A stretch of 37,614 nucleotides of DNA from Arthrobacter sp. (GTDB taxonomy: Bacteria; Actinomycetota; Actinomycetes; Actinomycetales; Micrococcaceae), in the NCBI GenBank assembly GCA_029257465.1, contig JARIBG010000009.1, positions 1-37,614 of the forward strand, given 5' to 3'. A program made the translations under genes and the position numbers. Each line of letters opens with the position of its first letter. The stretch's first letter is position 1. Shown piece after piece: positions 8,113 through 17,421 of this stretch. A model generated the notes under the pieces. It did not search any database. It was not told the origin of the DNA and worked only from the letters and a program-made list of their open reading frames with translations.

Positions 8113-10725
8113 GTGAAGGCTATCCGTAGATTTACCGTCCGAACCGTCCTCCCCGAGAGCATCGCACCGCTCGGCAGACTCGCAGGCAACCTGCGCTGGT
8201 CCTGGCATCTGCCGACCTCGCGCCTGTTCGAGGAGATCGACCCCGCCGCCTGGGCGGACAGCGAGCACGATCCTGTGGCCTTCCTCGGCTCGGTCACGCG
8301 CGAGAAGCTCCAGCAACTCGCGGCTGACGAGAGGCTCGTGCGGCGGATCAGCGAACTCGACGCGGATCTCGACGAGTACCTGACGGGAGACCGCTGGTAC
8401 CAGGGACTCGGCGACGAGGCACCGCGCAGCATCGCCTACTTCTCCCCGGAGTACGGCATCAGCGCCGTCCTCCCCCAGTACTCGGGCGGTCTGGGTATCC
8501 TCGCCGGTGACCACCTGAAATCGGCCTCCGACCTCGGGGTCCCCCTGATCGGTGTGGGCCTGCTGTACCAGGCCGGGTACTTCAAGCAGTCCCTCTCCCG
8601 TGACGCGTGGCAGCAGGAGACCTACCCGGTCCTCGACCCGGACGGCCTGCCCCTGACGCTCCTGCGTGAGGCGGACGGCTCCGCGGCCAAGGTGGTACTG
8701 CCGTTGCCCAACGGGCGCCAGCTCGCCGCACATATCTGGCGGGCCGACGTCGGCCGCGTCCCCCTCCTGCTCCTGGATTCGAACGTCGCCGAGAACGACG
8801 AGGCAGCACGCAACGTCACCGACCGCCTCTACGGCGGCGGCGGGGACCAGCGCCTCCAGCAGGAACTGCTGCTCGGCATGGGCGGCGTCAAGGCCCTGCG
8901 CGTCTTCGAGCGCCTCACCGGCGCACCCGCCCCCGAGGTCTTCCACACCAACGAGGGACATGCCGGTTTCCTCGGCGTCGAGCGCATCCGTGAGCTCATG
9001 GACCCCGCCAACGAGTCCCCCATGAGCTGGGAGGAGGCCCTGACGGCAGGTCGGGCGTCCACCGTGTTCACCACGCACACACCGGTCCCGGCAGGTATCG
9101 ACCGCTTCGAGCGCTCGCAGATCGAGCACTTCTTCCACGCCGGACTTGCTCCGTGCGTGCCCACGGACCGCGTCCTGGCACTCGGTGCGGAGAACTACGC
9201 GGACGGGGATCCGGCCAAGTTCAACATGGCCGTCATGGGGCTGCGCCTCGCGCAGCGCGCCAACGGCGTGGCCAAGCTGCACGGCCAGGTCTCCCGCGGT
9301 ATGTTCTCGGGCCTGTGGCCGGGCTTCGACACGCAGGAGGTGCCGATCACCTCGGTCACCAACGGCGTTCACGTGCCGAGCTGGGTCGATCCGGAGATCG
9401 CCGATTTTGCCCGCTCCACGTTCGGCGCGGAGTCCATTCTCGACCCGGAGTGGAACAGGGTCTACGACGTCCCGGACCCGGACATCTGGGCGCTGCGCCG
9501 TAGTCTGCGCTCCAATCTGGTCGACGACGTCCGCAGCCGCCTGCGGTCCTCCTGGAAGAAGCGGGGCGCCTCCGGCCGCGAGCTGGCCTGGACCGACTCC
9601 GTGCTCGACCCCGACGTACTCACCATCGGTTTCGCGCGCCGCGTGCCCACCTACAAGAGACTCACGCTCATGCTGCGTGATCCGGCCCGCCTCAAGGCGC
9701 TGCTCCTGCACCCCGAGCACCCCATCCAGCTCGTGATCGCCGGGAAGTCACACCCGGCCGATGAGCAGGGCAAGCGCATGATCCAGGATCTGGTCCGGTT
9801 CACGGACGATCCCGAGGTCCGTCACCGGATCGTCTTCCTGCCGAACTACGACATCGCGATGGCCCGCACGCTCTTCCCCGGATGTGACGTGTGGCTGAAC
9901 AATCCGCTGCGTCCCCTCGAGGCGTGCGGGACGTCCGGGATGAAGTCCGCCCTGAACGGCGGCCTGAATCTCTCCGTCCTGGACGGCTGGTGGGACGAGA
10001 TGTACGACGGCGACAACGGCTGGGCGATCCCCACGGCCGCCGACAGCGCAACCGCCGACGAGCGCGACGACATCGAGGCGGCAGCACTGTACGACCTCCT
10101 CGAGACCCAGGTGGGTCCGCGCTTCTACTCCAAGGTGCCCGCGGAGGACGCGGGCGCGGCCGGTCCCTCGGAGCCCTCGCGCGACGGCGTCCCGCACCAG
10201 TGGATCGCCATGATCAAGCACACCATGGCCACGCTCGGCCCGGCCGTGTCCGCCGAGCGGATGCTGCAGGACTACGTCGAGAAGCTGTACCGACCGGCGT
10301 CGCGTGCAGGTCGCGCGATCGCCGCCGACCACTTCGCCCTTGCGAAGCGGACCGCGGCCTGGCGTTCGAGGGTGCACGGCAACTGGCCTGCCGTGCAGGT
10401 GGAGCACGTCGATTCCACCGGCGTCTCGGACGACCCCCAGATCGGCGACGCGCTCACCATCAGCGCGTACGTCTCCCTCGGCGGGCTCGATCCCGAGGAC
10501 GTCACGGTCGAAGTGGCCTACGGCCGAGCGCTCGACAACGACGACCTGAGCGGTGTCTCGGTGGACGAGCTCGAGCCCACCGAGCATCTCGGGAGCGGAC
10601 GTCACCAGTTCTCGGGCGTCATCAAGATCGACCACTCGGGGTCCTTCGGCTATACGGTGCGGGTGCTGCCGCAGCACTCGACACTCGCCTCGAAGGCCGA
10701 GATGGGTCTGGTCGTGAACGCCTGA
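8113..10725 (+). CDS. glgP: Alpha-glucan (glycogen) phosphorylase
   Basis: GlgP releases glucose 1-phosphate from the non-reducing ends of glycogen-like glucan with pyridoxal phosphate as cofactor. The 870-aa protein begins with the N-terminal region typical of the bacterial GlgP subfamily (RRFTVRTVLPESIAPLGRLA). It contains AYFSPEYGI, FHTNEGHAGFLGVERI, FARRVPTYKR and GTSGMKSALNGGLNLSVLDG, in which K611 is the expected PLP lysine. The size is normal for the family. The gene is divergent from glgE, so synthesis and breakdown of the same polymer share a 129-bp control region. The GTG at 8113 is preferred because a TAGCGT hexamer lies 6 nt upstream. It converges with glgX. Confidence 0.93.
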   Translation: MKAIRRFTVRTVLPESIAPLGRLAGNLRWSWHLPTSRLFEEIDPAAWADSEHDPVAFLGSVTREKLQQLAADERLVRRISELDADLDEYLTGDRWYQGLGDEAPRSIAYFSPEYGISAVLPQYSGGLGILAGDHLKSASDLGVPLIGVGLLYQAGYFKQSLSRDAWQQETYPVLDPDGLPLTLLREADGSAAKVVLPLPNGRQLAAHIWRADVGRVPLLLLDSNVAENDEAARNVTDRLYGGGGDQRLQQELLLGMGGVKALRVFERLTGAPAPEVFHTNEGHAGFLGVERIRELMDPANESPMSWEEALTAGRASTVFTTHTPVPAGIDRFERSQIEHFFHAGLAPCVPTDRVLALGAENYADGDPAKFNMAVMGLRLAQRANGVAKLHGQVSRGMFSGLWPGFDTQEVPITSVTNGVHVPSWVDPEIADFARSTFGAESILDPEWNRVYDVPDPDIWALRRSLRSNLVDDVRSRLRSSWKKRGASGRELAWTDSVLDPDVLTIGFARRVPTYKRLTLMLRDPARLKALLLHPEHPIQLVIAGKSHPADEQGKRMIQDLVRFTDDPEVRHRIVFLPNYDIAMARTLFPGCDVWLNNPLRPLEACGTSGMKSALNGGLNLSVLDGWWDEMYDGDNGWAIPTAADSATADERDDIEAAALYDLLETQVGPRFYSKVPAEDAGAAGPSEPSRDGVPHQWIAMIKHTMATLGPAVSAERMLQDYVEKLYRPASRAGRAIAADHFALAKRTAAWRSRVHGNWPAVQVEHVDSTGVSDDPQIGDALTISAYVSLGGLDPEDVTVEVAYGRALDNDDLSGVSVDELEPTEHLGSGRHQFSGVIKIDHSGSFGYTVRVLPQHSTLASKAEMGLVVNA

Positions 10726-10745
10726 CGCAGGTCTGCTTCAATGCA

Positions 10746-10784
10746 CGGAAGGAGCCCGGGACCAGTGGTCCCGGGCTCCTTCCG
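10746..10784. terminator. Bidirectional terminator between glgP and glgX
   Basis: A perfect 18-bp stem (10746-10763 with 10767-10784) closes on the 3-nt loop AGT. It lies 20 nt after the glgP stop and immediately after the glgX stop at 10788, so it can serve both convergent genes. No long T run follows on either strand. Confidence 0.75.
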
Positions 10785-10787
10785 TTC

Positions 10788-12941
10788 TCAGCAGCGGTAG
10801 ATGCGCAGCGAATCGGGGGCGAGGGTGTCCGGGTCGCCGGAGAGCAGGCGTGCACCAGCAAGGAGGTCGGACTCGGGGTCCGCCGAGTCGAAGACCGCGC
10901 TGAACCAGCGCGGCTGCGCGGCGTCCTGGCCCTGCGGGGCGGACGGAAGCGTGATCTGCGCCTCGCGGAGCGAACCGTTGACGACGACGAGACCGGAGAC
11001 GGTGCCTCCCGTGGATCCTAGGAGGAACTGCACGGTCCTCGTCCGCGGGTCCTCCCACTCGTGGGCGGTCATGGGCAGCCCGGCACCGCTGAACCACAGC
11101 AGCGTGGACTGGTCGGCCCGGGACGGGAAGCTGCTGGGCTGCCGGGAGAGGAACTCCCTGCGGATCGACAGCAGTGCCCGGGTGGCGGCCAGCATGCGCC
11201 GGGACACATCGTCGTCGGGCCATTGCACCCAGGCGATCTCGTTGTCCTGGCAGTATGCGTTGTTGTTCCCACCCTGGGTACGGCCGAACTCGTCCCCCGC
11301 CGTGAGCATCGGGACGCCGAGGGAGACGAGCAGCGATGCCAGCAGATTCCGTGCGCTGCGCTCCCGCGCGGCGAGGATGGCGGGATCCTGCGTGGGGCCC
11401 TCGACGCCGTGGTTGAAGCTGTGGTTGTGGTCGTGTCCGTCGCGGTTCTGCTCGCCGTTGGCCTCGTTGTGCTTGTGCTCGTACGCCGTGAGATCGGCGA
11501 GGGTGAAACCGTCGTGGGCCGTGATGAGGTTGATCGAGCCCAGAGCACTGCGACCCGAGGCCGCGAAGGCGTCGGACGAACCGGCCAGGCAGCCCGCGAG
11601 TCGCCCGGGGGAGGACCCCGGACCGCCGTCGGCGATCTCGGCGAGGTCCCGCAGCCAGAAGTCGCGCACCGTGTCACGGAAGTTGTCGTTCCAGTCCGCC
11701 CAGCCCACGGGGAACCTCCCGGTCTGCCAGCCGTCATGACCTATGTCCCAGGGCTCCGTGATGAGCTTCGTGCCGCGCAGTGCCTTGGAGGCCTTGGCCG
11801 CGACGAGGAAGGGGTGCCTGGGGGAGAACGCGTTGTGCTCGTCCCGTGCCAGCGTCACGGCCAGGTCGAAACGGAACCCGTCGATCCCGCACTCCTCCAC
11901 CCAGTAGAGCAGCGAGTCCAGCGCGAATTCCATGACGTGCGGTTGGGAGAAGTCCAGGCTGTTGCCGCACCCGGTCGTGTCGAGGTACCGGTCGCCGTCG
12001 TGCCGGTAGTAGTCGAGGTCCCCCAGACCCCGCCAGCACAGTGCGGGTCCGCCCTGCTCACCCTCGGCGGTGTGGTTGTAGACGACGTCCAGGATGACTT
12101 CGAGTCCGGCCTCGTGGAGTGAGCGGACCATGCCCTTGAACTCGTCGAGGACTGCTGCCGGGCCCGCGGCGCGGGCTGCAGCTGTGGCGTAGTCCGTGTG
12201 GGCCGCGAAGAATCCCAGGGTGTTGTAGCCCCAGTAGTTGCTCAGGCCCAGCGGCGCCAGATGCGGTTCGTCGATGTGGAACTGGACCGGTAGGAGTTCC
12301 ACGGCGGTGACGCCGAGGTGGCGCAGGTACCCCGTCATGGCCGGATGACCCAGGCCCGCGTAGGTGCCGCGGAGCTCCTCCGGCACGCCCGGGTGCAACT
12401 TCGTCAGGCCCTTGACGTGGGCCTCGTAGATCACGGTGTCCCGCCACGCGGTACCCGGGCGTTCGCTGGTTCCCCAGTCGAAGGTGTGCTCCAGGACCAC
12501 GGAGTAGTAGACGTCCGGCCCCGGTGCGGCCACGCCGGTGTCCGTCGTGATCGTCTCCACGGCGCGCGCGTACGGGTCGAGGAGCAGTTGCGCCGTACCC
12601 GGTGCTCCCGGCAGCTCCTCGCCCGTGGGCCAGAAGGCGTAGAGCGCACCCGGGTGCACCGGACCCACCACACCGTGATGGACACCGCCGTCGAGCCCCA
12701 CCAGGGTGTCCGAGGTCCAGACGCCGTCCGCCCGACGCCAGTGTACGTCCATCGAGGCGATCCCCGGAGCCCACACCGCCGCGTTCGCGTGACCGGCCCG
12801 GCCGCGGCTGTCGTCGAGCGTACCGCCGTCGGTGATACCGGCGTCGAGCGTACCGCCGTCGGTGATACCGGCATCGATGATGTGGAGACCGAGGGGGAAC
12901 TCGCGCGAGGCCCGAGGGAGCAGCTGTGCTGTCTGCGTCAT
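10788..12941 (-). CDS. glgX: Glycogen debranching enzyme GlgX
   Basis: GlgX hydrolyses alpha-1,6 branch points left after phosphorylase action and would work with the convergently encoded GlgP. The 717-aa protein has an N-terminal CBM48-like domain (AAVWAPGIASMDVHW) and a GH13 isoamylase barrel. Motifs are YEAHVKGLT, LDVVYNHTAEG, GIDGFRFDLAVTLARD (nucleophile Asp), LITEPWDIG (acid/base Glu) and ITAHDGFTLADL, followed by the family loop with NEANGEQNRDGHDHNHSFN. Residues 24-43 contain a perfect 10-residue duplication from a 30-bp tandem repeat. ATG 12941 lies 12 nt after rlmB stops, so it probably lies in the rlmB transcript. No strong ribosome site is visible, leaving the first residues uncertain. 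Confidence 0.92.
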   Translation of the reverse strand: MTQTAQLLPRASREFPLGLHIIDAGITDGGTLDAGITDGGTLDDSRGRAGHANAAVWAPGIASMDVHWRRADGVWTSDTLVGLDGGVHHGVVGPVHPGALYAFWPTGEELPGAPGTAQLLLDPYARAVETITTDTGVAAPGPDVYYSVVLEHTFDWGTSERPGTAWRDTVIYEAHVKGLTKLHPGVPEELRGTYAGLGHPAMTGYLRHLGVTAVELLPVQFHIDEPHLAPLGLSNYWGYNTLGFFAAHTDYATAAARAAGPAAVLDEFKGMVRSLHEAGLEVILDVVYNHTAEGEQGGPALCWRGLGDLDYYRHDGDRYLDTTGCGNSLDFSQPHVMEFALDSLLYWVEECGIDGFRFDLAVTLARDEHNAFSPRHPFLVAAKASKALRGTKLITEPWDIGHDGWQTGRFPVGWADWNDNFRDTVRDFWLRDLAEIADGGPGSSPGRLAGCLAGSSDAFAASGRSALGSINLITAHDGFTLADLTAYEHKHNEANGEQNRDGHDHNHSFNHGVEGPTQDPAILAARERSARNLLASLLVSLGVPMLTAGDEFGRTQGGNNNAYCQDNEIAWVQWPDDDVSRRMLAATRALLSIRREFLSRQPSSFPSRADQSTLLWFSGAGLPMTAHEWEDPRTRTVQFLLGSTGGTVSGLVVVNGSLREAQITLPSAPQGQDAAQPRWFSAVFDSADPESDLLAGARLLSGDPDTLAPDSLRIYRC
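12812..12871. repeat. Perfect 2 x 30-bp tandem repeat inside glgX
   Basis: Positions 12812-12841 and 12842-12871 are identical. On the minus strand they encode AGITDGGTLD twice, followed by a partial further copy (IIDAGITD). The unit length keeps the frame. The repeat lies before the carbohydrate-binding module, where length change should be tolerated. Confidence 0.9.
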
Positions 12942-12952
12942 GATGCGCCGGA

Positions 12953-13936
12953 TCAGGAAGCGCGTTGGCGGGACACCTCGTACAGGGTGATTCCCACCGC
13001 CATCGACGCGTTGAGGGATTCCATGGCCGAGTCGATCGGGATGGACACGATCTGGTCGCAGTTCTCGCGGACCAGCCGCGAGAGACCTTTGCCCTCGGAC
13101 CCCACCACGATGCAGATGGGGTCGCGTCCCAGGGTCAGCCCGGGCAGCGACACGTCACCGTCGCCGTCGAGCCCGAGGACGAAGATGCCCTTGCTCTTGA
13201 AGGCTTTCAGCGCAGCGTTGAGATTACCCACCCGTGCCACGGGGACCCGGACGGCGGCACCGGCGCTGGTCTTCCAGGCCGAGGCCGTCACACCGACGGC
13301 GCGCCGCTCGGGGACGATCACGCCGTGGCTGCTGAAGGCTGACGCCGACCTGATGATAGCGCCGAGATTGCGCGGATCGGTGATGCCGTCCAGTGCCACG
13401 AACAGCGGGGCGTTGCCGACGTGACCCCGTCTGTACCGCTCGATGGTCTCGTCGACGAGATCCAGGGCATCGGCGTACTCGTAGGGCGGGATCTGCAGCA
13501 TGAGGCCCTGATGCACGGCGCCGTCGGTCATGCGGTCGAGTTCCGGCTTGCCGGTCTCCATCACGGGGATGCCGCGTTCGTTCGCGAGCTTCAGCGAGTC
13601 GCGGACACGGTCATCCATCTCGATACGGATTGCGACATGGAGTGCCTTGGCGGGAATCCCTGCCCGGAGCGCCTCGATCACGGAGTTGCGGCCGGTGACG
13701 ATTTCTTCGGCCGCCTTGCCCTTGGTGCGGCCGGTGCCGGCCGTCCTGCCGCCGGAGCGCTTGGCGGCCGAACGCTCCGCCAGATCCTTGCTCTTGTAGG
13801 CCTTGTGGTACGGGCGGTCCTCCGCCTTCGGTGTCGGTCCCTTGCCCTCGAGCGACTTCCGACCGTGGCCACCCGTGCCGACGCTGGGGCCCTTCTTCGT
13901 CTTGCGAACCGCGCCTGGGCGCCCGTGACTGGCCAT
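12953..13936 (-). CDS. rlmB: 23S rRNA (guanosine-2'-O-)-methyltransferase RlmB family
   Basis: This SpoU/TrmH-type SPOUT enzyme methylates the 2'-O of a ribose in rRNA; RlmB acts on G2251 of 23S rRNA in E. coli. The first 75 residues are basic and low in complexity (many K, R, G), as in other actinobacterial members. The substrate-binding domain (EIVTGRNSVIEALRAG) follows, then the SPOUT knot motifs LDGITDPRNLGAIIRSA, VGSEGKGLSRLV and SIPIDSAMESLNASMAVGI. ATG 13936 has AAAGG about 10 nt upstream. It follows cysS after 76 nt and precedes glgX after 11 nt. The cysS-rlmB pair beside ispDF is conserved in actinobacteria. Confidence 0.93.
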   Translation of the reverse strand: MASHGRPGAVRKTKKGPSVGTGGHGRKSLEGKGPTPKAEDRPYHKAYKSKDLAERSAAKRSGGRTAGTGRTKGKAAEEIVTGRNSVIEALRAGIPAKALHVAIRIEMDDRVRDSLKLANERGIPVMETGKPELDRMTDGAVHQGLMLQIPPYEYADALDLVDETIERYRRGHVGNAPLFVALDGITDPRNLGAIIRSASAFSSHGVIVPERRAVGVTASAWKTSAGAAVRVPVARVGNLNAALKAFKSKGIFVLGLDGDGDVSLPGLTLGRDPICIVVGSEGKGLSRLVRENCDQIVSIPIDSAMESLNASMAVGITLYEVSRQRAS

Positions 13937-14012
13937 GGAAGAACACCTTTGCTCGGAAGAAGAATCAACACCAGTTTACGCGGACCCGGCACGGTGCACC
14001 GATCCGTGGGTC

Positions 14013-15473
14013 CTACCCCGCGGTCAGGGACCAGCTGACGCCGTCCGCCGAATCCTCGAGCATGATCCCCGCCGCGGCCAATGAATCGCGGATGGCATCG
14101 GCTCGGGCCCAGTCGCGGGCGGCCCGGGCCTCGGCGCGCTCCTCGATGCGGTCCGCGACGAGAGCCCCGAGGGCGCTGGTCCGCGCTGCATCCGGTGTGC
14201 CCCCGGCAGGAGCACCGGCGTCGTCGAGCCCGAGGACACCGGTCATGGCGACGACGGCGGCGAGCCCTGCCCTGACGGCGTCGTCGTCCCCCGCCGCCAG
14301 GGCGGTGTTGGCGCTGCGCACGGTGGTGTGGAGGACGGCGAGCGCCTGCGGCACATTGAGGTCGTCGTCCATAGCGGCCACGAACGCAGCGGGCAGATCA
14401 GCGATGCGGACGGCAGCGCGCGCGGGCGCACCGACTCGGCCGCTCGCCTTGGTGATCAAACCGTCGATGCGTGCCACAGCCGCGGCCGCCTCCTGCAGGG
14501 AGGTCTCGCGGTAGTCCAGGACGGAGCGGTAGTGGGCCTGGCCGAGGTAGTACCGCACCACGCGGGTCCCGGCGGCATCGATCATCTCCTGCGGGCTGAC
14601 GGTGTTGCCGATGGACTTCGACATCTTCTCCCCGCCGTAGGTCACCATGCCGTTGTGCATCCAGAACCGCGCGAAGGCGTGACCGGCGGCCTGCGACTGG
14701 GCCATCTCGTTCTCGTGGTGGGGGAACCGCAGATCCAGGCCCCCGCCGTGGATGTCGAACTCCGGGCCGAGGTACTTCGTGACCATGCTCGAGCACTCCA
14801 GGTGCCAGCCGGGACGTCCTGCGCCCCACGGGCTCTCCCAGGATGCCGTCGCGGGATCGGTGTCCTTCGAGCCCTTCCAGAGCGCGAAGTCCCGTGGATC
14901 GCGTTTGCCGCGCGGGTCGGCGTCGGGCGCGGCCTGCATGTCGTCCAGGCCCTGATGGGTGAGGCTGCCGTAGGCGGGCCACGACCGCACGTCGAAGTAG
15001 ACGTCGCCGGAGCCGTCCGGGGCGGGGTAGGCGTGGCCGCGCTCGATCAGGTGCTGGATGAGCGCATGCATCTCCGGGATGTGGCCGGTGGCGCGCGGCT
15101 CGTACGTGGGGGGCCGGACGCCGAGGGCGGTGTACGCGCGGTCGAACTCCTGCTCGAACCGGTAGGCGAGGGCCCACCACTGCTCCTCGGCCACGACAGT
15201 GGGATCGTCGAAGGCGCCGTCGCGGAAGGAGGCGCGGGACTTCTCGAGGATCTTGTCGTCGATGTCGGTCACGTTCCTGACCACCGTGACCCGCAGGCCG
15301 CTCACCTCGAGCCAGCGCGTGAGCTGGTCGAAGACGATGGCGGAGCGGACGTGACCCACGTGCGGCATGCCCTGGACCGTGGCGCCGCAGTAGTAGAGAC
15401 TCGCCCGACCCGCCTCGAGCGGCTCGAAGGGGCGCACCTCGGCGCGGGCGGTGTCATAGAATCGCAGGCTCAC
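14013..15473 (-). CDS. cysS: Cysteinyl-tRNA synthetase
   Basis: CysS charges tRNA-Cys with cysteine in the cytoplasm. The 486-aa class I synthetase begins [17 protein letters not shown] and has the zinc-site YYCG, the HIGH-type motif [14 protein letters not shown], the zinc ligands in [20 protein letters not shown], and the KMSKSIGN signature, then the helical anticodon-binding domain. Length is normal (460-490 aa). The GTG start at 15473 is supported by TAATCT ending 6 nt upstream, which suggests a leaderless transcript from the 26-nt gap after ispF. It could also be read through from ispD-ispF. GTG is the only sensible start before RFYDT. Confidence 0.95.
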   Translation of the reverse strand: MSLRFYDTARAEVRPFEPLEAGRASLYYCGATVQGMPHVGHVRSAIVFDQLTRWLEVSGLRVTVVRNVTDIDDKILEKSRASFRDGAFDDPTVVAEEQWWALAYRFEQEFDRAYTALGVRPPTYEPRATGHIPEMHALIQHLIERGHAYPAPDGSGDVYFDVRSWPAYGSLTHQGLDDMQAAPDADPRGKRDPRDFALWKGSKDTDPATASWESPWGAGRPGWHLECSSMVTKYLGPEFDIHGGGLDLRFPHHENEMAQSQAAGHAFARFWMHNGMVTYGGEKMSKSIGNTVSPQEMIDAAGTRVVRYYLGQAHYRSVLDYRETSLQEAAAAVARIDGLITKASGRVGAPARAAVRIADLPAAFVAAMDDDLNVPQALAVLHTTVRSANTALAAGDDDAVRAGLAAVVAMTGVLGLDDAGAPAGGTPDAARTSALGALVADRIEERAEARAARDWARADAIRDSLAAAGIMLEDSADGVSWSLTAG

Positions 15474-15479
15474 CGCACC

Positions 15480-15485
15480 AGATTA
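15480..15485 (-). promoter_or_regulatory. Putative -10 of cysS (leaderless type)
   Basis: TAATCT on the minus strand ends 6 nt before the GTG start at 15473. It lies in the short gap between ispF and cysS, so cysS may have its own promoter. No ribosome site is present before this start, which favours leaderless initiation. Confidence 0.4.
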
Positions 15486-15499
15486 CCCGGCAGGTGTCC

Positions 15500-16033
15500 T
15501 CAGCCCGCCCGGTCCGGCGGGGCCGCGCCCGAACCGGAGGCCACGACGACGGCGGTCGCGATGGCGGCGACACCCTCACCCCGGCCGGTGAGACCGAGAC
15601 CGTCGGTGGTGGTCGCGGAGATACTGACCGGCGCCTGCGCAGCGTCGGAGAGGACCTTCTCGGCCTCCTGCCGGCGGGGACCGAACACGGGTCGGTTACC
15701 GATGAGCTGCACGGCGACGCTACCGATCTCGAATCCGGCCTCGCGCACGATACCGGCGGCGGCGGCGAGCAGGGTCCGCCCGGAGGCACCGGCGTACTCG
15801 GGCCGATCGGTGCCGAAGTGCACGCCGAGATCGCCGACCCCGGCTGCGGAGAAGAGCGCATCACAGGCCGCATGGGCCACGACGTCGCCGTCCGAATGGC
15901 CCGACAGTCCGCGCTCGCCCTCCCAGCGCAGACCCGCGAGCCACAGTGGCGTCGGCGCGTCGGCGGAGGCATAGGCGTGGACGTCGGTGCCGATGCCGGT
16001 GCGGGGTAGATGCAGGTGGTCGCTGGGATACAC
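15500..16033 (-). CDS. ispF: 2-C-methyl-D-erythritol 2,4-cyclodiphosphate synthase
   Basis: IspF makes the cyclic diphosphate intermediate of the MEP route to isoprenoids. The 177-aa product has the metal-binding GTDVHAY (D-x-H), the signature [26 protein letters not shown], and [17 protein letters not shown] at the C-terminus. The GTG start at 16033 has AGGAG 5 nt upstream and is placed 33 nt after the ispD stop, so the two form an operon. IspD and IspF act two steps apart in the same pathway and are commonly adjacent in actinobacteria. It is slightly longer than the usual ~160 aa because of short extensions at both ends. Confidence 0.95.
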   Translation of the reverse strand: MYPSDHLHLPRTGIGTDVHAYASADAPTPLWLAGLRWEGERGLSGHSDGDVVAHAACDALFSAAGVGDLGVHFGTDRPEYAGASGRTLLAAAAGIVREAGFEIGSVAVQLIGNRPVFGPRRQEAEKVLSDAAQAPVSISATTTDGLGLTGRGEGVAAIATAVVVASGSGAAPPDRAG

Positions 16034-16066
16034 GGGGGCTCCTGGGATTCGGTGGATCGGACCGGC

Positions 16067-16819
16067 TCAGTCGGTGGCCGGGCGCGGCTGCGCAGGTATC
16101 ACGCGGGCAAGGACCGCCTCGGCGACGACGAGGTCCAGCGCGGTGGTGACCTTGAAGGCGAGGGGATCGCCGTCCACCACGTGCACCCCGACGCCGCCGG
16201 CTTCCATGAGCATGGCATCGTCGGTGACGCGGGGATCATCGGAGGCCTCGCCGGCGTGCGCGGCGAGGAGTGTCGCGCGGTCGAACCCCTGGGGGGTCTG
16301 CACTGCGCGCAGCGCGGCCCTGTCCGGGGTCTCGGTCACCATGTTGCCCTGCACGATCTTGACGGTGTCGACCACGGGCACCACAGGGATCACCGCCGCC
16401 ATGCCTGCCGCGACGGCCTCCGAGACCCGTCGGAAGACCCCGGGCGGTGTGAGTGCCCGGGCGGCGTCGTGCACCAGGACGGTGCGGATGGAGCTCGGCA
16501 GTGCCTCCAGGCCGGCGCGGACCGACGCGGTGCGCGTGCGTCCACCCGTCACGGCCAGGACCTGGTGGCCCTGTGCGATGTCTGCTTCCCGGGCGACGAC
16601 GGCGGACAGGACGTCGTCGCCCGGTGGCAGAACCACGACGACGACGTCGGCGACGCCTGCGGCGAGGACGCCCTGAAGGGCATGCTCGAGGAGCGTGCGC
16701 CCCGCGCAGAGGACGCGGGCCTTGGGGATGCCGAGCCCGAGGCGCTGTCCTGATCCCGCGGCGACCACGATCACGCCCACGTCTGCACGCCCGGACTGAC
16801 GGGAGTTGTTCTGGGACAT
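16067..16819 (-). CDS. ispD: 2-C-methyl-D-erythritol 4-phosphate cytidylyltransferase
   Basis: IspD joins CMP to methylerythritol 4-phosphate in the MEP pathway. The 250-aa product shows the nucleotide-binding VVAAGSGQRLG and GIPKA, GGRTRTASVRAGL, VHDAARALTPP, VVDTVK, AVQTPQGFDRATL and TDDAML, in family order. ATG 16819 is chosen over the GTG one codon upstream because TAGGGT ends exactly 6 nt before the ATG, fitting leaderless initiation. It is separated from carD by a strong hairpin and leads the ispD-ispF unit. The carD-ispD-ispF-cysS order matches Mycobacterium. Confidence 0.95.
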   Translation of the reverse strand: MSQNNSRQSGRADVGVIVVAAGSGQRLGLGIPKARVLCAGRTLLEHALQGVLAAGVADVVVVVLPPGDDVLSAVVAREADIAQGHQVLAVTGGRTRTASVRAGLEALPSSIRTVLVHDAARALTPPGVFRRVSEAVAAGMAAVIPVVPVVDTVKIVQGNMVTETPDRAALRAVQTPQGFDRATLLAAHAGEASDDPRVTDDAMLMEAGGVGVHVVDGDPLAFKVTTALDLVVAEAVLARVIPAQPRPATD

Positions 16820-16825
16820 CACGCC

Positions 16826-16831
16826 ACCCTA
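16826..16831 (-). promoter_or_regulatory. Putative -10 of ispD (leaderless type)
   Basis: TAGGGT on the minus strand ends 6 nt before ATG 16819. It lies just downstream of the carD hairpin, as expected for a new transcription unit. No clear -35 is seen. Confidence 0.4.
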
Positions 16832-16842
16832 TGACAGCAGAC

Positions 16843-16876
16843 AGCAGAAGAGGGGCCCGAGGGCCCCTCTTCTGCT
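16843..16876 (-). terminator. Terminator hairpin after carD
   Basis: A perfect 16-bp stem (16843-16858 with 16861-16876) closes on GA. It starts 31 nt beyond the carD stop on the minus strand and precedes the ispD promoter, so it separates carD from the isoprenoid genes. No T run follows. Confidence 0.7.
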
Positions 16877-16906
16877 GGGTTCTGCTATGGCTCTGCGGAT
16901 CGTCTC

Positions 16907-17389
16907 CTAGGAGGCGAGGACCTCGTCGAGGACCGTTGCCGCCTTCTCCTCGTCGGTCTTCTCCGCCAGTGCCAGCTCGGAGATGAGGATCTGCCGTGCC
17001 TTGGCGAGCATCCTCTTCTCACCGGCCGACAGTCCCCGGTCGTGATCCCGACGCCAGAGATCGCGCACGACCTCGGCCACCTTGATGACGTCGCCGGACG
17101 CGAGCTTCTCCAGATTCGCCTTGTAGCGGCGCGACCAGTTGGTGGGCTCTTCCGTGAATTCGGCGCGGAGGACATCGAAGACGTGCTCGAGCCCTTCCTT
17201 GCCGACCACGTCGCGCACACCCACGAGATCGACGTTCTCCGCTGGTACTTCTATCGTCAGGTCACCCTGCGCCACCTTGAGCTTGAGATACATCTTCTCT
17301 TCGCCCCTGACGGTACGCATCTTGATCTCTTCGATCTTCGCTGCGCCGTGGTGCGGATAGACAACTGTTTCGCCGACCTCAAAAACCAT
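16907..17389 (-). CDS. carD: CarD family transcriptional regulator
   Basis: CarD binds RNA polymerase beta through its N-terminal Tudor-like domain and stabilises open complexes, chiefly at rRNA and housekeeping promoters. The 160-aa product starts [19 protein letters not shown], the typical CarD beginning. It continues with the RNAP-interacting domain ([18 protein letters not shown]) and a helical DNA-binding domain ([37 protein letters not shown]). Length matches mycobacterial CarD (162 aa). The frame is open 17 codons further up, but ATG 17389 fits the family and has AAGGGG about 9 nt upstream. Unlike many genes here it has a real 5' leader. It is divergent from the LpqE-like gene. Confidence 0.95.
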   Translation of the reverse strand: MVFEVGETVVYPHHGAAKIEEIKMRTVRGEEKMYLKLKVAQGDLTIEVPAENVDLVGVRDVVGKEGLEHVFDVLRAEFTEEPTNWSRRYKANLEKLASGDVIKVAEVVRDLWRRDHDRGLSAGEKRMLAKARQILISELALAEKTDEEKAATVLDEVLAS

Positions 17390-17415
17390 GTGGACATTCC
17401 CCTTTCCCGGAGACG

Positions 17416-17421
17416 AGTTTA
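17416..17421 (-). promoter_or_regulatory. Possible -10 of carD
   Basis: TAAACT on the minus strand lies 26 nt before the carD start and would give a leader carrying the AAGGGG ribosome site. A TTGCGA sequence upstream is only 13 nt away, so it is not a proper -35. The 252-bp interval 17390-17641 otherwise shows no gene; it must also hold the promoter of the lipoprotein. Confidence 0.3.

Noticed and set aside
8017-9720. 567-codon minus-strand frame opposite glgP
   Set aside because: It mirrors a clearly recognisable phosphorylase and has no motif of its own.
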